Shown: piece after piece, positions 12,990-14,197 of the stretch
How the letters are laid out: each line of letters begins with the position of its first letter
How positions within the stretch are numbered: the first letter of the stretch is position 1
From: Parcubacteria group bacterium GW2011_GWB1_37_13
Lineage (GTDB): Bacteria > Patescibacteriota > Minisyncoccia > Phycocordibacterales > UBA9973
DNA: 14,197 nt
Assembly (NCBI GenBank): GCA_000990145.1
Contig: LBSW01000014.1
Coordinates: 1 to 14,197 of the forward strand
Reading direction: 5' to 3'
Translations under genes and position numbers: made by a program
Notes under the pieces: generated by a model
What the model was told of the DNA's origin: nothing
What the model saw: only the letters and a program-made list of their open reading frames with translations
Databases searched by the model: none

Positions 12990-14197
12990 TTAGAATTCTT
13001 GAAATCTAGGATCAATTTTTACATTTACCGTGCTCTCACAATGAGAATTTCCTATATCATCAACATCCACTTCAGCGCGATAAACACCGGGTGAAAGATA
13101 GTTTTTCACGATTGATTTTCCACCACCGCTTAAACCATCGTCGCCGGACCAAGTATAGATATAATCACCGTCCGGATTAGGTATGGCTGTCCAAGTTACC
13201 TCCTGGTTGACCATAACGGTTTTTGGCGACGGTTCGCAGGTTATATTGGTTAAATTATTAGGATTAACCTCTACCGTGGAGATTGTGTAAACAGTCTCGC
13301 AGCCGTTTTTAGAAGCTTTCACTTGCATAGAATAAGATCCAGGGTCGTAATATTTGTGAGTTAGAATTCCCGAAGAACCGTTTTCTTCATCAATATTATC
13401 ATCGCCGTTAAAACGAAAAGAAAAACCGCTTAAACCGCAAGAACCGCCAGAAGGAGTAGCTGTCCAAGTAACAATATCCTTATTAGCTGTCGCCGGGTTA
13501 GGGTCGGCAACTAAGGAAACTGACGGCGGTGTTGAGCATTTAGTGGCAGAAACAGTGTTGGAATTAGACGAACGTTGAGAATCGGCAACAGCTACAATAT
13601 AATAATTGTGCAAACCGGCGGTAGCGAAAGAATCAGTATAGGTGGTATTTGGACTGAAAATCTCAGCTATTATTGTTCCGTCTCGATAAACTTCGTACTT
13701 AAGCGCGCCTATTGATGAACTCCAATTCAACTTAATATCGCTCAAACAACCATCACCGCCATCGCCACCACCGGGACCTTCGGTTGGGTCATCCAAAACA
13801 GGCGCATCAGGCGACGACTCATCAACAACAATTTCTATGTAACCTTTTGTCCAATGATGGTCGCCGTAGAAATAGTTATCAACCTTAATGTCAATCCGGT
13901 ATGTTCCGGGTGTGGAAGGAGTCACCAGAGGGAAAGAATATGTCATGTTGATAACATTGCCGCCAAATCCAGTTTGCGATTCATAGTTTTTAGTAACGCC
14001 ATTTAGGGTAATCGTCCACGTGGTTACGCCATTAAGGCCTACATTTAAGCAGTAATTGTATATCTGTCTTACCTCTAAATTAAAATTATTGCCCGGCGCA
14101 AAATGACTGCCATTAATAGGATTGTTGACAAACACATCGGGTTCTCTATGGTAAATATTACTACAACCAGTCAGCGTGCCTCCGGTAAATGTACACC
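12990..14197 (-). CDS. Secreted FN3/PKD repeat surface protein (5' end beyond the window)
   Basis: The frame stays open to the right edge, so 401 C-terminal residues of a larger protein are seen. The GTG at 14135 is an internal Val codon. In order: a stretch with paired cysteines (CTFTGGTLTGCS), an Ig-like beta-sandwich (about 25-130), a Gly-rich linker (GPGGGDGGDG), an FN3-like domain (LKYEVYRDGTII to SNTVSATKC), and two PKD domains. The PKDs show WTATPSGGSCGLSGF with the closing YYDPGSYSMQVKA, then WTAIPNPDGDYIYTWSGDDG with YLSPGVYRAEVDV. Each repeat carries cysteines, suggesting disulfides outside the cytoplasm. The protein ends PRFQEF right after the last PKD, with no sorting motif or C-terminal membrane helix. 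Likely an adhesion or envelope protein; the ligand is unknown. Confidence 0.85.
   Translation of the reverse strand, partial: CTFTGGTLTGCSNIYHREPDVFVNNPINGSHFAPGNNFNLEVRQIYNYCLNVGLNGVTTWTITLNGVTKNYESQTGFGGNVINMTYSFPLVTPSTPGTYRIDIKVDNYFYGDHHWTKGYIEIVVDESSPDAPVLDDPTEGPGGGDGGDGCLSDIKLNWSSSIGALKYEVYRDGTIIAEIFSPNTTYTDSFATAGLHNYYIVAVADSQRSSNSNTVSATKCSTPPSVSLVADPNPATANKDIVTWTATPSGGSCGLSGFSFRFNGDDNIDEENGSSGILTHKYYDPGSYSMQVKASKNGCETVYTISTVEVNPNNLTNITCEPSPKTVMVNQEVTWTAIPNPDGDYIYTWSGDDGLSGGGKSIVKNYLSPGVYRAEVDVDDIGNSHCESTVNVKIDPRFQEF

Noticed and set aside
14133..14180. LTGC at the right edge read as a lipobox of the PKD protein, or the GTG at 14135 as its start
   Set aside because: The preceding visible residues (CTFTGGT) are not hydrophobic, and the frame is open through to the edge, so both are probably internal.

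Overview
The window is AT-rich, tightly packed bacterial DNA. It uses the standard code: TGA, TAA and TAG all end recognisable genes. Three features together suggest a reduced member of the Candidate Phyla Radiation (Patescibacteria, Parcubacteria-like): short intergenic gaps, few Shine-Dalgarno sequences, and a division/cell-wall cluster split in two with a MurF that lacks its usual N-terminal domain. This assignment is inferred from gene style and content; no rRNA gene is present to confirm it.

Left edge (1-480): a minus-strand transcription unit reads out of the window. It has a sigma70-like promoter, a compact cobalamin (B12) riboswitch, a mutually exclusive antiterminator/terminator pair, and the first 17 codons of the controlled gene. 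Facing it is a possible 20-residue cysteine-rich peptide on the plus strand.

Minus-strand block (487-5607), in transcription order: rpsU (bS21), ybeY, ftsA, then an inserted island, then ftsZ and a thioredoxin-reductase-like flavoprotein that stops before its usual C-terminal FAD segment. The island (about 2564-3857) separates ftsA from ftsZ. It holds a REP-associated tyrosine (HUH, Y1) transposase gene, an orphan sigma-region-4-like gene on the opposite strand, and four copies of one palindrome; one copy lies in frame inside the transposase gene and one forms the end of the sigma-like gene.

Plus-strand block (5760-12601): greA and lysS, then a classical mraZ-rsmH-ftsL-ftsI start of a dcw cluster, followed directly by murF. 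The mraZ promoter carries phased TGGRA repeats matching the known MraZ operator. The two blocks diverge from 5608-5759, which carries a promoter for each side.

Right end (12595-14197): murF converges on a minus-strand unit encoding a secreted FN3/PKD repeat protein (its 5' end lies beyond the window) and a small two-helix membrane protein. The convergent stop codons are joined by a 112-bp element with perfect 28-bp inverted arms and nested hairpins.

Most genes serve cell division and septal wall synthesis (FtsZ, FtsA, FtsL, FtsI, MurF, MraZ, RsmH) or translation and transcription (bS21, YbeY, LysS, GreA). The accessory and most unusual parts are the riboswitch unit, the truncated reductase with the facing peptide, the REP/transposase island, and the 28-bp inverted repeat.
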